Notes: a model not told the origin generated them from the sequence alone. Positions 26,347 through 39,510 are shown, numbered from the stretch's first letter. The stretch: 64,000 nucleotides of DNA from Desulfamplus sp. (GCA_015232555.1 JADFZJ010000014.1:1-64000), one strand, 5' to 3'. Program-made: numbers and translations.

Positions 26347-26762
26347 GGCAGAGTTTCCATTTTGCTTTTAAATTTAAAATACAGGTCTCTGACTATCGGA
26401 AAAAAATCATCATGGATAAACACAACTGTTTCAAGTAAAATATGGTTGTTATAGGTGTGGCTTGTAAGATTTCTTTTTAATAAAGCGACCATCCATGTTT
26501 CTGCGTCATCAATCAATTCATCTTGAAAAGCCACTCTTATTGCATGCTTACCGTTTTTAACTTCGTTATATCCGTCATTTTCCAAGTAATCTTTCATGGT
26601 ATTCCATGCCAACTCAAAGGTAAATTCAAAGGATTGAACTAATGCCATCTGAATTGCCTCATCTTGTGGCTCTTTCTCATAGCGGTCAATCATTCGATTA
26701 AAGGTGTTATACGCTTTTTCAAAATTCTGAAACCTTTGTTTCCATCGGATTTCGTTGTTCAT
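26343..26762 (-). CDS. hepT: HEPN protein of the HepT/HI0074 family
   Basis: A 139-residue helical protein of the nucleotidyltransferase substrate-binding (HI0074) family. It contains R97-x4-H102-x-Y104 in KRNLTSHTYN, the RNase and AMPylation motif of HepT toxins. Its stop overlaps the start of the MntA-HsdS fusion by four bases. In known pairs HepT is an RNase held inactive by AMPylation of the motif Tyr by MntA. It lies 110 bases downstream of hsdM. Confidence 0.88.
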   Translation of the reverse strand: MNNEIRWKQRFQNFEKAYNTFNRMIDRYEKEPQDEAIQMALVQSFEFTFELAWNTMKDYLENDGYNEVKNGKHAIRVAFQDELIDDAETWMVALLKRNLTSHTYNNHILLETVVFIHDDFFPIVRDLYFKFKSKMETLP

Positions 26763-26871
26763 GGTTTACCTCTTAATTTGGGGAGTAATTCAGACTCTTG
26801 TTTTACTTTCAAATTTTGCCGACACTGTCGTCAATTTCTTAGAATCATACAATTCAGAAACTTTTGTCATT

Positions 26872-28419
26872 TCACACCATCACCTTTGCTAAATTCTCAA
26901 TAATGGCTTTATTCAACTCAGCTTCCTCAATCAACTGAGCTTCAAATTCAGCTTTTAATGCTGTGAATCGCTCAACAAAGTTAAAGTCATCTTCTTCATC
27001 AGGCAAGCCGACATAACGACCAGGGGTTAGCACATAATCCAACTCTTTGACTCGTTCAATTGGTGTTGAACAGCAAAAGCCTTTTATATCTTCATATTTG
27101 CCGTCAGGATTACGCCAGTTGTGGTAAGTGTCGGCAATCTGTTTAATATCCTCTGCTGATAGCTCACGGGTTCTACGGTTGATTAGATGCCCTAAATTGC
27201 GGGCATCAATAAACAGAATCTCATTACTGCGATTTCTGAATTTGCCGTTGTTTCGGTTACGACTCATAAACCACAAGGCAGCGGGAATCTGGGTATTTAA
27301 AAACAACTTGGCTGGAAGATTTACGATGCAGTCAATCACATTTCCTTTTTCAATCAATGCTTTGCGAATATCTCCCTCACCACTGGTTTTGGAAGTCAAA
27401 GCACCTTTAGCCAAAACAACGCCAGCTTGACCGTTGGGTGATAGATGATACATAAAATGTTGTAGCCATGCAAAGTTGGCATTGCCTGTTGGAGGTGTAC
27501 CATAAACCCAGCGACCATCTGTTCTTAATTGCTCCCCACTCCAATCACTGACATTAAAGGGAGGATTGGCTATGATAAAATCAGCTTTCAGGTCTTTATG
27601 AGCATCATTCAAAAATGAGCCTTCATTATTCCATTTAACCTGTGAGCTATCAATGCCACGTATGGCAAGGTTCATCTTTGCAAGTCGCCAAGTGGTTTGG
27701 TTGCTCTCCTGTCCATAAATAGAAATATCATTGATTCGCCCCTGATGCTGTTCAACAAACTTTTCAGACTGCACAAACATTCCACCAGAACCACAGCATG
27801 GGTCAAACACTCTGCCCTTGTATGGCTCAAGCATATTGACCAGCAATTCAACAATACTGCGTGGTGTGTAGAACTGCCCGCCCTGCTTGCCTTCTGCCAA
27901 TGCAAATTCACCAAGAAAATACTCAAACACATGACCAAGCACATCAGCACTTCGAGCTTTGGCATCACCAAGAGCTATGTTGCCGACCAAATCAATCAAC
28001 TCACCTAAACTTGCAGGGTCAAGGTTTGATTTTGCAAAGATTTTGGATAATACCCCTTTTAGCGGTGTGTTTTCATGTTCAAGAACATCCATAGCACCAT
28101 CAAGCAATTTGCCAATATCTGGCTGTTTGGCGTGAGCTTGTAAAAATGACCATCTCGCATTGATTGGCACAAAAAATATATTTTCAGCTTTGTATTCGTA
28201 TCTGTCTTCAGGGTCTGCACCTTGATATTCTCCCTCTCCTTTTTGCAGTTTAGCAAAGTGTTCCTCAAAAGAGTCAGAAATGTATTTGAGAAAAATCAGA
28301 CCCAACACAACGTGCTTATATTCAGCAGCATCAATATTTTTACGCAACTTGTCAGCAGCTTTCCACAGTTGCTTTTCCAACGGCTCTTCGTTCGTATTTT
28401 TAGCTTTAGCCTTTGCCAT
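26872..28419 (-). CDS. hsdM: Type I restriction-modification DNA methyltransferase HsdM
   Basis: A 515-residue N6-adenine methyltransferase. The N-terminal HsdM_N domain has LWKAADKLRKNIDAAEYKHV; the SAM-binding motif is FDPCCGSGGMFVQ; the catalytic motif IV is IIANPPFNVSDW. It appears complete, so methylation may persist although hsdR is broken. I chose the ATG at 28419 (MAKAKAKN) because that is the family start; an upstream ATG at 28458 would run into the terminator-like hairpin. Confidence 0.92.
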   Translation of the reverse strand: MAKAKAKNTNEEPLEKQLWKAADKLRKNIDAAEYKHVVLGLIFLKYISDSFEEHFAKLQKGEGEYQGADPEDRYEYKAENIFFVPINARWSFLQAHAKQPDIGKLLDGAMDVLEHENTPLKGVLSKIFAKSNLDPASLGELIDLVGNIALGDAKARSADVLGHVFEYFLGEFALAEGKQGGQFYTPRSIVELLVNMLEPYKGRVFDPCCGSGGMFVQSEKFVEQHQGRINDISIYGQESNQTTWRLAKMNLAIRGIDSSQVKWNNEGSFLNDAHKDLKADFIIANPPFNVSDWSGEQLRTDGRWVYGTPPTGNANFAWLQHFMYHLSPNGQAGVVLAKGALTSKTSGEGDIRKALIEKGNVIDCIVNLPAKLFLNTQIPAALWFMSRNRNNGKFRNRSNEILFIDARNLGHLINRRTRELSAEDIKQIADTYHNWRNPDGKYEDIKGFCCSTPIERVKELDYVLTPGRYVGLPDEEDDFNFVERFTALKAEFEAQLIEEAELNKAIIENLAKVMV

Positions 28420-28437
28420 GCTTTTCCATTTAAGTGA

Positions 28438-28480
28438 AAAAGGGAGGAACAGTGGCACTATCCTCCCCCTTTCTTTTTTT
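28438..28480. terminator. Bidirectional terminator between bmp gene and hsdM
   Basis: GGGAGGA (28442-28448) pairs with TCCTCCC (28461-28467) and is flanked by A-runs on one side and CTTTCTTTTTTT on the other. On the minus strand it ends the binding-protein transcript before hsdM, with CCCTTTTTTCAC following the stem. Confidence 0.65.
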
Positions 28481-28501
28481 CAGTGCAACCTCAAGAGGCG
28501 T

Positions 28502-29680
28502 TTATTTAGGTATCGTTCCCTTAACATTATCCACATAATACATCATGCTCAACAAATCTTGCTTAGAGGCACGAGCACCAGCTTTTACCTTCTCTTTACC
28601 TGTATTGTCCTTGATTGGTCCCTGATATGGATCAAATGCCTCAACTCCTTTTTGCATCTGCTCATATCTTTTTAGTACAAGGTCATAAACTGTGAGTTCA
28701 CCAAGATCGGCGGATTTGGTTTTCACAGCTTTTAGGTCTTTTATGAACTTTGAATTGATGATCTCATCAAAGCTGCCTCCAAGAAGTGCAGCTTTTTCAG
28801 CAGCAAGCCACCACATATCTGCATTTGTCCATTTTCCACTATAAATATCCTCAAGAGCTTTCACATACATACCGCCCCAATCCATAAGCTGACCAGATAC
28901 AACTGAATCTTTTCCATAAGGCTGCATTGGGCTGTAGTGGCTGAATGTGTATATCTGTTTTCCTTTTTCTGTGTGAGCCTGACCAACTTCGATTACTGCT
29001 GGAGTGTCCTCTGTAAATGCAAGTGCATCGCACCCTTCTCCAACTAAAGACTCTGCTGCCTCTTTTGCCTTGTCTGGACCGTACCATGCGTAAGTCCATC
29101 TTACATCAACTGTTGCTTTGGGGTTTACAGCCTTTATTCCAAGTGCAAAAGCGTTGATATGACGAATAAGTTCAGGTATTGGAAAAGCTGCCACATATCC
29201 GATTTTATTGCTTTTGGTGAGTGCTCCTGCCATGATGCCATTTAAATAGTACATCTGATAGAGGTCCCCAAAATAGGTTCCGACATTGGGAAGATTTTTA
29301 AAACCTGAGCAGTGCATAAATTTTTTGTCTGGATACTTCTGTCCAGCAGCAAGGGTTGCATCCATGTAACCAAAACTTGTGGTAAATACCACATCGCATT
29401 TCTGCTCCTGAATTAAACGGTCAATGATTCTTGAGCAATCTGCATCTGTAACAGATTCAATAAAAACAGTTTCTAACCAAGGAAGTTTTGACGCTGCAAA
29501 TTTTCTGCCCTGATCATGTGCATGGGAAAAGCCATAATCTCCGACTGGTCCCACATAAATAAAGCCAGCCTTAAGTTTTTTCTCCTCTCCAGACGCAACT
29601 CCAGACAGAGATTGAGATGCAACACTAAAGACAAAGATCATACATAGAGATACAAGGCACATACGTTTTAACAGGTTCAT
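28502..29680 (-). CDS. BMP family ABC transporter substrate-binding protein
   Basis: A 392-residue exported binding protein of the BmpA/Med/PnrA family. It has a signal peptide (hydrophobic residues 5-28, ending near VASG) and no lipobox Cys. The mature part starts KLKAGFIYVGPVGDYGFSHA, the family block, and has the ligand-site phrase TTSFGYMDATLAAGQKYPDK. These proteins bind nucleosides and deliver them to the permease. Its own ATPase and permease genes are about 7 kb downstream beyond the restriction-modification island. Confidence 0.9.
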   Translation of the reverse strand: MNLLKRMCLVSLCMIFVFSVASQSLSGVASGEEKKLKAGFIYVGPVGDYGFSHAHDQGRKFAASKLPWLETVFIESVTDADCSRIIDRLIQEQKCDVVFTTSFGYMDATLAAGQKYPDKKFMHCSGFKNLPNVGTYFGDLYQMYYLNGIMAGALTKSNKIGYVAAFPIPELIRHINAFALGIKAVNPKATVDVRWTYAWYGPDKAKEAAESLVGEGCDALAFTEDTPAVIEVGQAHTEKGKQIYTFSHYSPMQPYGKDSVVSGQLMDWGGMYVKALEDIYSGKWTNADMWWLAAEKAALLGGSFDEIINSKFIKDLKAVKTKSADLGELTVYDLVLKRYEQMQKGVEAFDPYQGPIKDNTGKEKVKAGARASKQDLLSMMYYVDNVKGTIPK

Positions 29681-29967
29681 TTTTTTTGCTCCTTATAATA
29701 TTCTAAAAGTTTAATTAATTAAAAAAGTGTAAAATAATATTACAGAACTTTACACTCAAATAGATTTCGTAAATTACGATATTAAACCCTTTTCAGTCAA
29801 TCAAAATAATCCTAACCCTTTTGCGTACTTTGGTTAAATGTTGACATCGTAATGAAAATAATATTAATCAGTGATATTACGCAAAGCTCCTCCCCAGCCA
29901 TCACAGTGGAGGGGGTGGGGCGGATTAGTGCGTAACATGACTAAATAATAGATAGGATAAAAAAGTT
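29681..29967. promoter_or_regulatory. Divergent promoter region between bmp gene and Fe-S gene
   Basis: A TTGACA box at about 29839 and an ATTAAT box 16-17 bases later could drive the plus-strand gene at 29968. A GC-rich CTCCTCCCC...GGAGGGGGTGGGG stretch near 29887-29920 may form a hairpin. I see no purine riboswitch pattern. Confidence 0.35.
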
Positions 29968-31947
29968 GTGAGCATTATAGAGAAAAAAAATATTAAGAAT
30001 ATCAGTATTTTGAAGATAGTTAATGTCAGACGCATATCACAAATATTTTTTCTGTTACTATTTTTGTGGTTTTGTATTGCGGCTACTCTTGGCATAAACT
30101 GGTGGCAGCTTCGAGGCTGGACTGTCAACTGGTTTTTGGAACTTGACCCATTAGTCGGATTTGCCACACTTCTTACAACAGGCAGAATATACAAGGGGCT
30201 TTTGTGGGGAATTTTAACCATTATTTTAACCCTGATTTTCGGGCGTTTTTTTTGCGGATGGGTCTGTCCTTTTGGTACGCTGCATCAGTTTATTGGATTT
30301 ATTGGCAAACTTGGCAACTTTAAGACAAATAAAAGAGATAATAAATTTTTTAAACCAAAGTCTGAACTTGCCCGCTTAAATCAATACAGACCAGCTCAGT
30401 CAATCAAATATGGAGTTCTCTTTTTCTTTATCGCTTCTAACGTTGTAAGCTCTCCACTTCTGCCAATCTATCTATTGCAAACTACGCCTCTGCTTTTAAC
30501 TGGACTTCTTGACCCGATTCCATTTATTTATAGATTTGTCAACCTGACTCTGCTTCCATTTGCAGACAGTGCTATTTTACATCTCAGTACAAACCCAAGA
30601 TATTACGATGGTGCATGGATTATCGGTATTTGTGGAGTTGTGGCTCTTATTTTAAATTTATGGATTCCAAGATTTTACTGCCGTTATATCTGCCCGTTAG
30701 GTGCTCTATTTGGTCTGCTCTCAAGCATCAGCTTTTTTCAGATCGGCAAAAAAAGTTCGCCTTGTATTAAGTGTATAAAATGCCAGTTTCACTGTGAAGG
30801 TGCTTGCGATCCAATGGGTAAAATTCGCCTCTCTGAATGTGTTTTGTGTATGAACTGCTTAGATCAATGTGCTTTTTTGACCTATCAGGCAGCACCATCT
30901 GCAGCAGGACAAATATCTGAATCAACACTACTATCTGAAGTATTACCATTTAAACCAGTTAGAGAGGGAAAAGTTGATAATAAATCTTCTCAAACAGACG
31001 GACAATATGCATTGCCTGAAATTTCAAGAAGAGAGTTTGCAGCCTCTGTTGTTTTAGGCGTAACAGTAGTCCCTATGATTCACCTGAATGCAGCCGTTGG
31101 AAGTAACTGGAATACCAACCTAATACGTCCTCCAGGGTCGCTGCCTGAAAGCGAGTTTCTTGCAAGATGTATCAAGTGCGGTCAATGCATTCGCGTCTGT
31201 CCTACAAACGTAATTCAACCCGCTGATATTGTAACTGGAGGGTTTGAAGGGTTATGGACACCAGCACTTAATTTCAGGATTGGCTCAAGCGGGTGTCAGC
31301 TTCACTGTATAGCCTGCGGGAATCTGTGCCCTACTGGTGCAATTTTGCCTCTCAATCTTGACCAGCGTTTTGGAATTAACGATTATAAAGAGAAAGGACC
31401 AGTTAGAATAGGCACAGCATTTGTGGATCAGGGCAGATGCCTTCCATGGTCTATGACCAGACCATGTATTGTCTGTCAGGAGAACTGCCCTGTCAGCCCA
31501 AAGGCAATTATGATAAGCGAAACATTTGCAGTGTTGAAGAGCGGAACGATTAAATCTATTGAAAATTCAACCATGCTTAATTTAGATATATCAAACCTTG
31601 CTGAAGGAGCTTACAGCACAGGTGACTATTGTGCTAAAGATATGAACACCTTAACAAGACGGCTTATTGTTGCCAATACACAAAATTCAGTAACATTATC
31701 TTCTTCTAAAGAGAGCAATAGTAATAAAACGTCAATTAATGAAAATAATGTAGAATCTGATAAAGGGAATGGATTTAAAACTGGTTCAAAGGTTGTTATT
31801 GAGGTTAGATTGCAGCGTCCAGTCATAGACCCGAGCCGCTGTATTGGGTGCGGAGTTTGTGAACATGAGTGTCCTGTCAAAGGCAAGCGGGCAATCAGAG
31901 TTACGGCTGAAAATGAGTCAAGGAACAGAAATCATGCTTTGATATAA
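29968..31947 (+). CDS. NapH/NapG-like polyferredoxin membrane protein (fused)
   Basis: A 659-residue membrane Fe-S protein with a GTG start after GATAGGATAAAAAAGTT. The first 270 residues have about five membrane segments and two FxCxxxCP motifs (GRFFCGWVCPFG, FYCRYICPLG), the mark of NapH/NosR/RdxA electron-transfer proteins. Next come 4Fe-4S sets (CIKCIKCQFHC, CVLCMNCLDQC). A twin-arginine-like SRREFAASVVLG and a hydrophobic stretch follow, then a NapG/MauM-like ferredoxin domain (CIKCGQCIRVCP, CHGEN-type CIACGNLCP, CIVCQENCP, CIGCGVCEHECP). It likely passes quinol electrons to a periplasmic partner, plausibly the aldo/keto reductase 21 bases downstream. Residues about 570-600 are a Ser/Asn-rich insert. 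Confidence 0.82.
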   Translation: MSIIEKKNIKNISILKIVNVRRISQIFFLLLFLWFCIAATLGINWWQLRGWTVNWFLELDPLVGFATLLTTGRIYKGLLWGILTIILTLIFGRFFCGWVCPFGTLHQFIGFIGKLGNFKTNKRDNKFFKPKSELARLNQYRPAQSIKYGVLFFFIASNVVSSPLLPIYLLQTTPLLLTGLLDPIPFIYRFVNLTLLPFADSAILHLSTNPRYYDGAWIIGICGVVALILNLWIPRFYCRYICPLGALFGLLSSISFFQIGKKSSPCIKCIKCQFHCEGACDPMGKIRLSECVLCMNCLDQCAFLTYQAAPSAAGQISESTLLSEVLPFKPVREGKVDNKSSQTDGQYALPEISRREFAASVVLGVTVVPMIHLNAAVGSNWNTNLIRPPGSLPESEFLARCIKCGQCIRVCPTNVIQPADIVTGGFEGLWTPALNFRIGSSGCQLHCIACGNLCPTGAILPLNLDQRFGINDYKEKGPVRIGTAFVDQGRCLPWSMTRPCIVCQENCPVSPKAIMISETFAVLKSGTIKSIENSTMLNLDISNLAEGAYSTGDYCAKDMNTLTRRLIVANTQNSVTLSSSKESNSNKTSINENNVESDKGNGFKTGSKVVIEVRLQRPVIDPSRCIGCGVCEHECPVKGKRAIRVTAENESRNRNHALI

Positions 31948-31968
31948 AAATAATAAGGAGATATCCGA

Positions 31969-33237
31969 ATGTCAGACAACAAAAATACTCTTTTAAGAGA
32001 TAACAATTATCAACAATCACGCAGATCATTTTTAAAAAGTGCGGGAGTTGCAAGTTTAGCTGGTATAGGCACTATGGTTTCCCCTCTCTTATCTTCTGCC
32101 GAAGCAGCAACAAAAACAGATGAATCTAACCAGTTAGGCAAAAGCCTTGATAAGATGCCAACTCGCAAATTTGGCAAAACTGGTGTTGATGTCTCAATCC
32201 TTGGATTGGGAACCATGTTTGATGTGGTTGCAAACCAGATTCTGCTCAAGCAGGCTCTCAAATGGGGAGTTAATTACTGGGATACAGCAGACTGTTACAG
32301 CGGTGGAAACAGCGAAAAAGGGATGGGTAAATTTTTTGCAAAATATCCAGAAACCAGAAAAGAGGTCTTTTTAGTTACCAAATCTTGTGCCAGAAGCAAT
32401 GACGGAATGACACGCCTATTAAATCAATCTTTTGAACGTATGCAGACCAATTACATTGATCTCTATTTTGCACATGGAATAAGAGATATTTCAGAGGTCA
32501 CTGACGACACAAGACGATGGGTTGAAGATGCCAAAAAAGCGGGCAAGATAAAATTTTTTGGATTCAGCACCCACAGCAACATGGAAAAATGTATGATGGC
32601 TGCATCAAAGATGGATTGGATTGACGGCATTATGATGACATACAACTACAGAATAATGCACACAACTCAGATGAAAGAGGCAGTCGCAGCCTGCACAGAA
32701 GCGGGAATCGGTCTTACAGCCATGAAAGCTCAGGCATTGACTCAGGCAAATGCAGCCAGTGAAACTGAACTTAAAATGGTAGAAAATTTTATGCAGCTTG
32801 GTTATACAGATGCACAGGCAAAAATGAAGTTAGTTTGGGAGATGCCACAAATCGCCTGCATTGCCTCTCAGATGCCAAACATGACCATTCTCTCTGCAAA
32901 TACAGCAGCAGCGTTGAATACTACAAAAATTTCCCAAGTTGAGCAAAACTTAACACAGCAATATGCAATGGAGAGTTCATGTAATTACTGCCGTGGCTGC
33001 ACTGATATCTGTGAAGCTGCTCTCAATAATCAGGTGCCTGTAGGTGATGTGATGAGGTGTCTGATGTATTCACGGCAGTATAAAGATATAGAGCTTGCCA
33101 AGTCTGTTTTTTATCAGATTCCAGAGCAGACTCGTAAATCTATGGTTGAAATGGATTACTCAAGGGCAGAGCAACAGTGTCCGCATAAAATGGCAATTGC
33201 AAACCTGATCAGGCAGGCGGTTGAGGAGTTAGCTTGA
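31969..33237 (+). CDS. Tat-exported aldo/keto reductase with C-terminal Fe-S motif
   Basis: A 422-residue protein. It starts with a Tat signal (SRRSFLKSAGVASLAGIG). The barrel begins PTRKFGKTGVDVSILGLGTM and holds the reductase block NYWDTADCYSGGNSEKGMGK with the catalytic Asp/Tyr pair, and FLVTKSC. The end carries CNYCRGCTDIC and a later Cys in QQCPHK, a likely 4Fe-4S site. This AKR subgroup is usually found with Fe-S proteins. Together with the upstream gene, 21 bases apart, it suggests an exported redox pair; the substrate is unknown. Confidence 0.85.
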   Translation: MSDNKNTLLRDNNYQQSRRSFLKSAGVASLAGIGTMVSPLLSSAEAATKTDESNQLGKSLDKMPTRKFGKTGVDVSILGLGTMFDVVANQILLKQALKWGVNYWDTADCYSGGNSEKGMGKFFAKYPETRKEVFLVTKSCARSNDGMTRLLNQSFERMQTNYIDLYFAHGIRDISEVTDDTRRWVEDAKKAGKIKFFGFSTHSNMEKCMMAASKMDWIDGIMMTYNYRIMHTTQMKEAVAACTEAGIGLTAMKAQALTQANAASETELKMVENFMQLGYTDAQAKMKLVWEMPQIACIASQMPNMTILSANTAAALNTTKISQVEQNLTQQYAMESSCNYCRGCTDICEAALNNQVPVGDVMRCLMYSRQYKDIELAKSVFYQIPEQTRKSMVEMDYSRAEQQCPHKMAIANLIRQAVEELA

Positions 33238-33250
33238 TTTCCAGCAGTTT

Positions 33251-34045
33251 TTATGAAACAGCAGCCTCTATTCTCAGCATTTTTATGGTCTCGTTGTAAT
33301 CAGAAGTCTTAAAGATAGCAGAGCCTGCCACAAACGATGTTGCTCCAGCAGCCGAGACCTTGCCAATAGTGTCGGCTGCTATACCTCCATCAACCTGAAT
33401 TATAGCTTTTGAGCCTCTGCTTTTTAACATGGCTGCAAGTGATTGTATCTTTTCAACGCTTGATTGGATAAATTTCTGACCGCCAAATCCTGGATTTACA
33501 CTCATAATTAGAATAAAGTCGATATCGTCAATTACCCACTCAATTGCACTAAGAGGAGTTGCTGGATTTAGGGCAACTCCTGCTTTTATTTTATTACCAT
33601 CACATTTGTTCTGTTCCTCGAATCCGTTTTTACTGATATCAGTAACATCACACTTCTCCTTAGAGCTATTCTTATCTTTATTTTTGTCTTTGTATCTTTC
33701 ATTATCTAACGATTTTATAAGCTGAATTGTTCTGTGAAGATGTGTGCAGGCTTCAGCATGGACAGATATAAGGTCAGCACCCGCCTTTGCAAATTTAGGT
33801 ATTATAAGATCAGGTTTTTCAATCATAAGGTGAACGTCAAGAATTAACTTAGTTGCCTTTTTACACGCCTCAACAATTATTGGTCCGTAGGATATATTGG
33901 GGACAAAATGACCGTCCATAACATCAATATGTATCCAGTCAGCCCCCCCCCTTTCTACATCATTTAGTTCTTGACCAAGTTTTGTAAAATCTGCTGAAAG
34001 TATTGATGGTGCGATTATCGCATTTGCTAATGTGTTGCTTGACAT
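33251..34045 (-). CDS. rpe: Ribulose-phosphate 3-epimerase with a charged insertion
   Basis: A 264-residue epimerase, about 35-40 residues longer than the family norm. It interconverts ribulose-5-phosphate and xylulose-5-phosphate in the pentose phosphate pathway. The motifs [34 protein letters not shown] and IIQVDGGI cover the active-site residues. The extra length is a hydrophilic Lys/Asp/Asn-rich segment at residues 114-151 (33593-33706), placed in a surface loop just before the conserved [11 protein letters not shown]. Activity is likely kept. It lies 52 bases after rsmB. Confidence 0.93.
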   Translation of the reverse strand: MSSNTLANAIIAPSILSADFTKLGQELNDVERGGADWIHIDVMDGHFVPNISYGPIIVEACKKATKLILDVHLMIEKPDLIIPKFAKAGADLISVHAEACTHLHRTIQLIKSLDNERYKDKNKDKNSSKEKCDVTDISKNGFEEQNKCDGNKIKAGVALNPATPLSAIEWVIDDIDFILIMSVNPGFGGQKFIQSSVEKIQSLAAMLKSRGSKAIIQVDGGIAADTIGKVSAAGATSFVAGSAIFKTSDYNETIKMLRIEAAVS

Positions 34046-34086
34046 ATTTTATAGAATTCTCCTGTTAAACTATTATATTTAGGGAT

Positions 34087-34118
34087 AAACTGCCCCTCAG
34101 CTTGCTGTGGGGCAGTTT
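34087..34118 (-). terminator. Stem-loop overlapping the rsmB stop codon
   Basis: AAACTGCCCC and GGGGCAGTTT form a perfect 10-bp stem with a 12-base loop. The rsmB stop codon (34097-34099) lies in the loop and the last codons are in the stem. On the minus strand TTTATCCCT follows, so termination is plausible but the T-run is short. Confidence 0.6.
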
Positions 34119-35545
34119 ATTTGACGTTCCATAAGTGCGGCAAAAAAACCGTCCATCTCAATACTGTCAGGGTATGTTCTAAACTCTTTTTTAACCACAA
34201 AATCGGGTCTCTGTTTCAAAAAGCTCTCTACCACATCTTCATTTTCCCTTGTCTCGCAAGAGCAGACTGCATAAAACAGGGTACCGCCGGGTTTTACAAG
34301 ATTTGCAGAATTTAAAAGCATCTTCTCCTGTCTGATTGCAAGACGTGCAAGGTCTTTTTTTGTTCTCTTCCACTTTGCATCAGGGTTGCGTCTCAAAACC
34401 CCCATTCCTGAACATGGAGCATCAACAAGAACTTTATCAAACAGAAGAGAGTTGTCTGACAATTTAATATCAACAGATTCGTTAGTTTTACTTAAATTAC
34501 TCAGACTATTAACATCATAAAAATCATTTAAATCAGCTTTTAGGATATCTTTACAAAGAGTCCGAACAATATCTACTCCAAGCCGATTCATCTCTTTTTC
34601 AAGACTTACAAGTTTTTGAACATCGGTATCGCAAGCAATGATAACTCCCTGATTCTTCATAAGCTGTGCAATATGTCCTGTCTTTCCACCAAGCCCTGCA
34701 CAAGCATCAAGTATCCGCTCTCCGGGCAGAGGGTTCAGCATTATGGTTACAAGCTGTGCGGCTTCATCTTGAACCTGAAAAAAACCATACTTAAAAGGCT
34801 CGCTTTCATGTATGGGCATTGAGGGTTTTGTAAAAGAGATGCCATCTGGCGAATGTTTGGTTGGTGCAATATTTTCAACATCAGCAGAGTACATAGATAT
34901 AAGTTTATCTCTGTCTGTTTTCAGTGTGTTGGCTCGTATTGTAATGGGGGGAATGGTATTGATGGTGTCACATAACCTCAAGGTTTTATCAAATCCAAAT
35001 CGTGTTATCCATCTTCTGACAAGCCACAGGGGCATTGATTTTGTAACTGATATGTAAAGTTCAGGCTCTGCTTTTGGATCTGGCAAAACAATATTTTTAA
35101 AACTTGTAATATCTCTAAAATCTGCAATCTCTTTAGAATTTATAATATCCTTAAAATATGTAGATGCTTTTCTCAATACGGCATTTACAAATCCTGCGGT
35201 ACCTTGATGAGAGACTTTTTTTGTCATATTAACAGCAGTGTTTACAGCAGCAGAAACAGGAATCCTGTCCATAAAAACGATCTGAAACATTGCCATACGT
35301 AATATATAAGCAACTTCGATTTTAACGGTTTCGATTCGTCTGTCGGAGAACGGCTCAATTATCCAGTCAAGAGTTCCCTGCCATCTGAGGGTACCGTAAA
35401 TAATTGCATTGGCAAGAGACCTGTCAAGTTTTGAAAGTGTCTCAAGTTGTGGTGCAAATTGGTCAAGAATTGTGTCAAGAGGAAGTCTTGTACGGCTGCT
35501 TTCTGTAAGAATTAATAGAGCAACGTAACGGGGGTCGTGTTCCAA
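34097..35545 (-). CDS. rsmB: 16S rRNA m5C967 methyltransferase RsmB
   Basis: A 482-residue protein: an N-terminal NusB-like RNA-binding domain (RSLANAIIYGTLRWQGTLDW) and a C-terminal SAM methyltransferase. The SAM loop is DACAGLGGKTGHIAQL; the active-site Cys pair lies in LVDAPCSGMGVLRRNPD and YAVCSCETRENED. Two low-complexity inserts are visible, at about 35079-35165 (rich in Lys/Asp/Ile) and 34455-34530 (Asn/Ser-rich, before the catalytic strand). The family is usually about 430-450 residues. It precedes rpe on the same strand. Confidence 0.92.
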   Translation of the reverse strand: MEHDPRYVALLILTESSRTRLPLDTILDQFAPQLETLSKLDRSLANAIIYGTLRWQGTLDWIIEPFSDRRIETVKIEVAYILRMAMFQIVFMDRIPVSAAVNTAVNMTKKVSHQGTAGFVNAVLRKASTYFKDIINSKEIADFRDITSFKNIVLPDPKAEPELYISVTKSMPLWLVRRWITRFGFDKTLRLCDTINTIPPITIRANTLKTDRDKLISMYSADVENIAPTKHSPDGISFTKPSMPIHESEPFKYGFFQVQDEAAQLVTIMLNPLPGERILDACAGLGGKTGHIAQLMKNQGVIIACDTDVQKLVSLEKEMNRLGVDIVRTLCKDILKADLNDFYDVNSLSNLSKTNESVDIKLSDNSLLFDKVLVDAPCSGMGVLRRNPDAKWKRTKKDLARLAIRQEKMLLNSANLVKPGGTLFYAVCSCETRENEDVVESFLKQRPDFVVKKEFRTYPDSIEMDGFFAALMERQINCPTAS

Positions 35546-35653
35546 AAGTTTTTAATCTCCGAGAGTTAATATAGTTTTCTAAATAACATTTATTTATAAC
35601 CAATTGTGATTTATAACCATTTATTTTGTAAAGATGTCTATTGAATCAAAACA

Positions 35654-35684
35654 GAGGGGAGAGCGGTGTTTATGCTCTCCCCTC
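35654..35684 (-). terminator. Terminator after nifJ
   Basis: GAGGGGAGAGC and GCTCTCCCCTC make an 11-bp perfect stem with a 9-base loop, 27 bases after the nifJ stop. On the minus strand TGTTTTGATTC follows the stem. Confidence 0.7.
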
Positions 35685-35711
35685 AAAAAAAATCAGTGAA
35701 TTATTAATTCA

Positions 35712-39398
<3,687 letters not shown>

Positions 39399-39510
39399 TT
39401 ATGTATTTGAATTCACGCCTTTAATGGCAATTTTTAAAGAGTTTTAACCCGCTCTTAGTACAATAAATAAATCTATACGTAAACAATAAACATGGTTTAT
39501 TCCATGAAGA

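Noticed and set aside
29681-29967. A purine riboswitch before the nucleoside-binding protein gene
   Set aside because: No three-way junction pattern with the conserved purine-core bases could be found on either strand.
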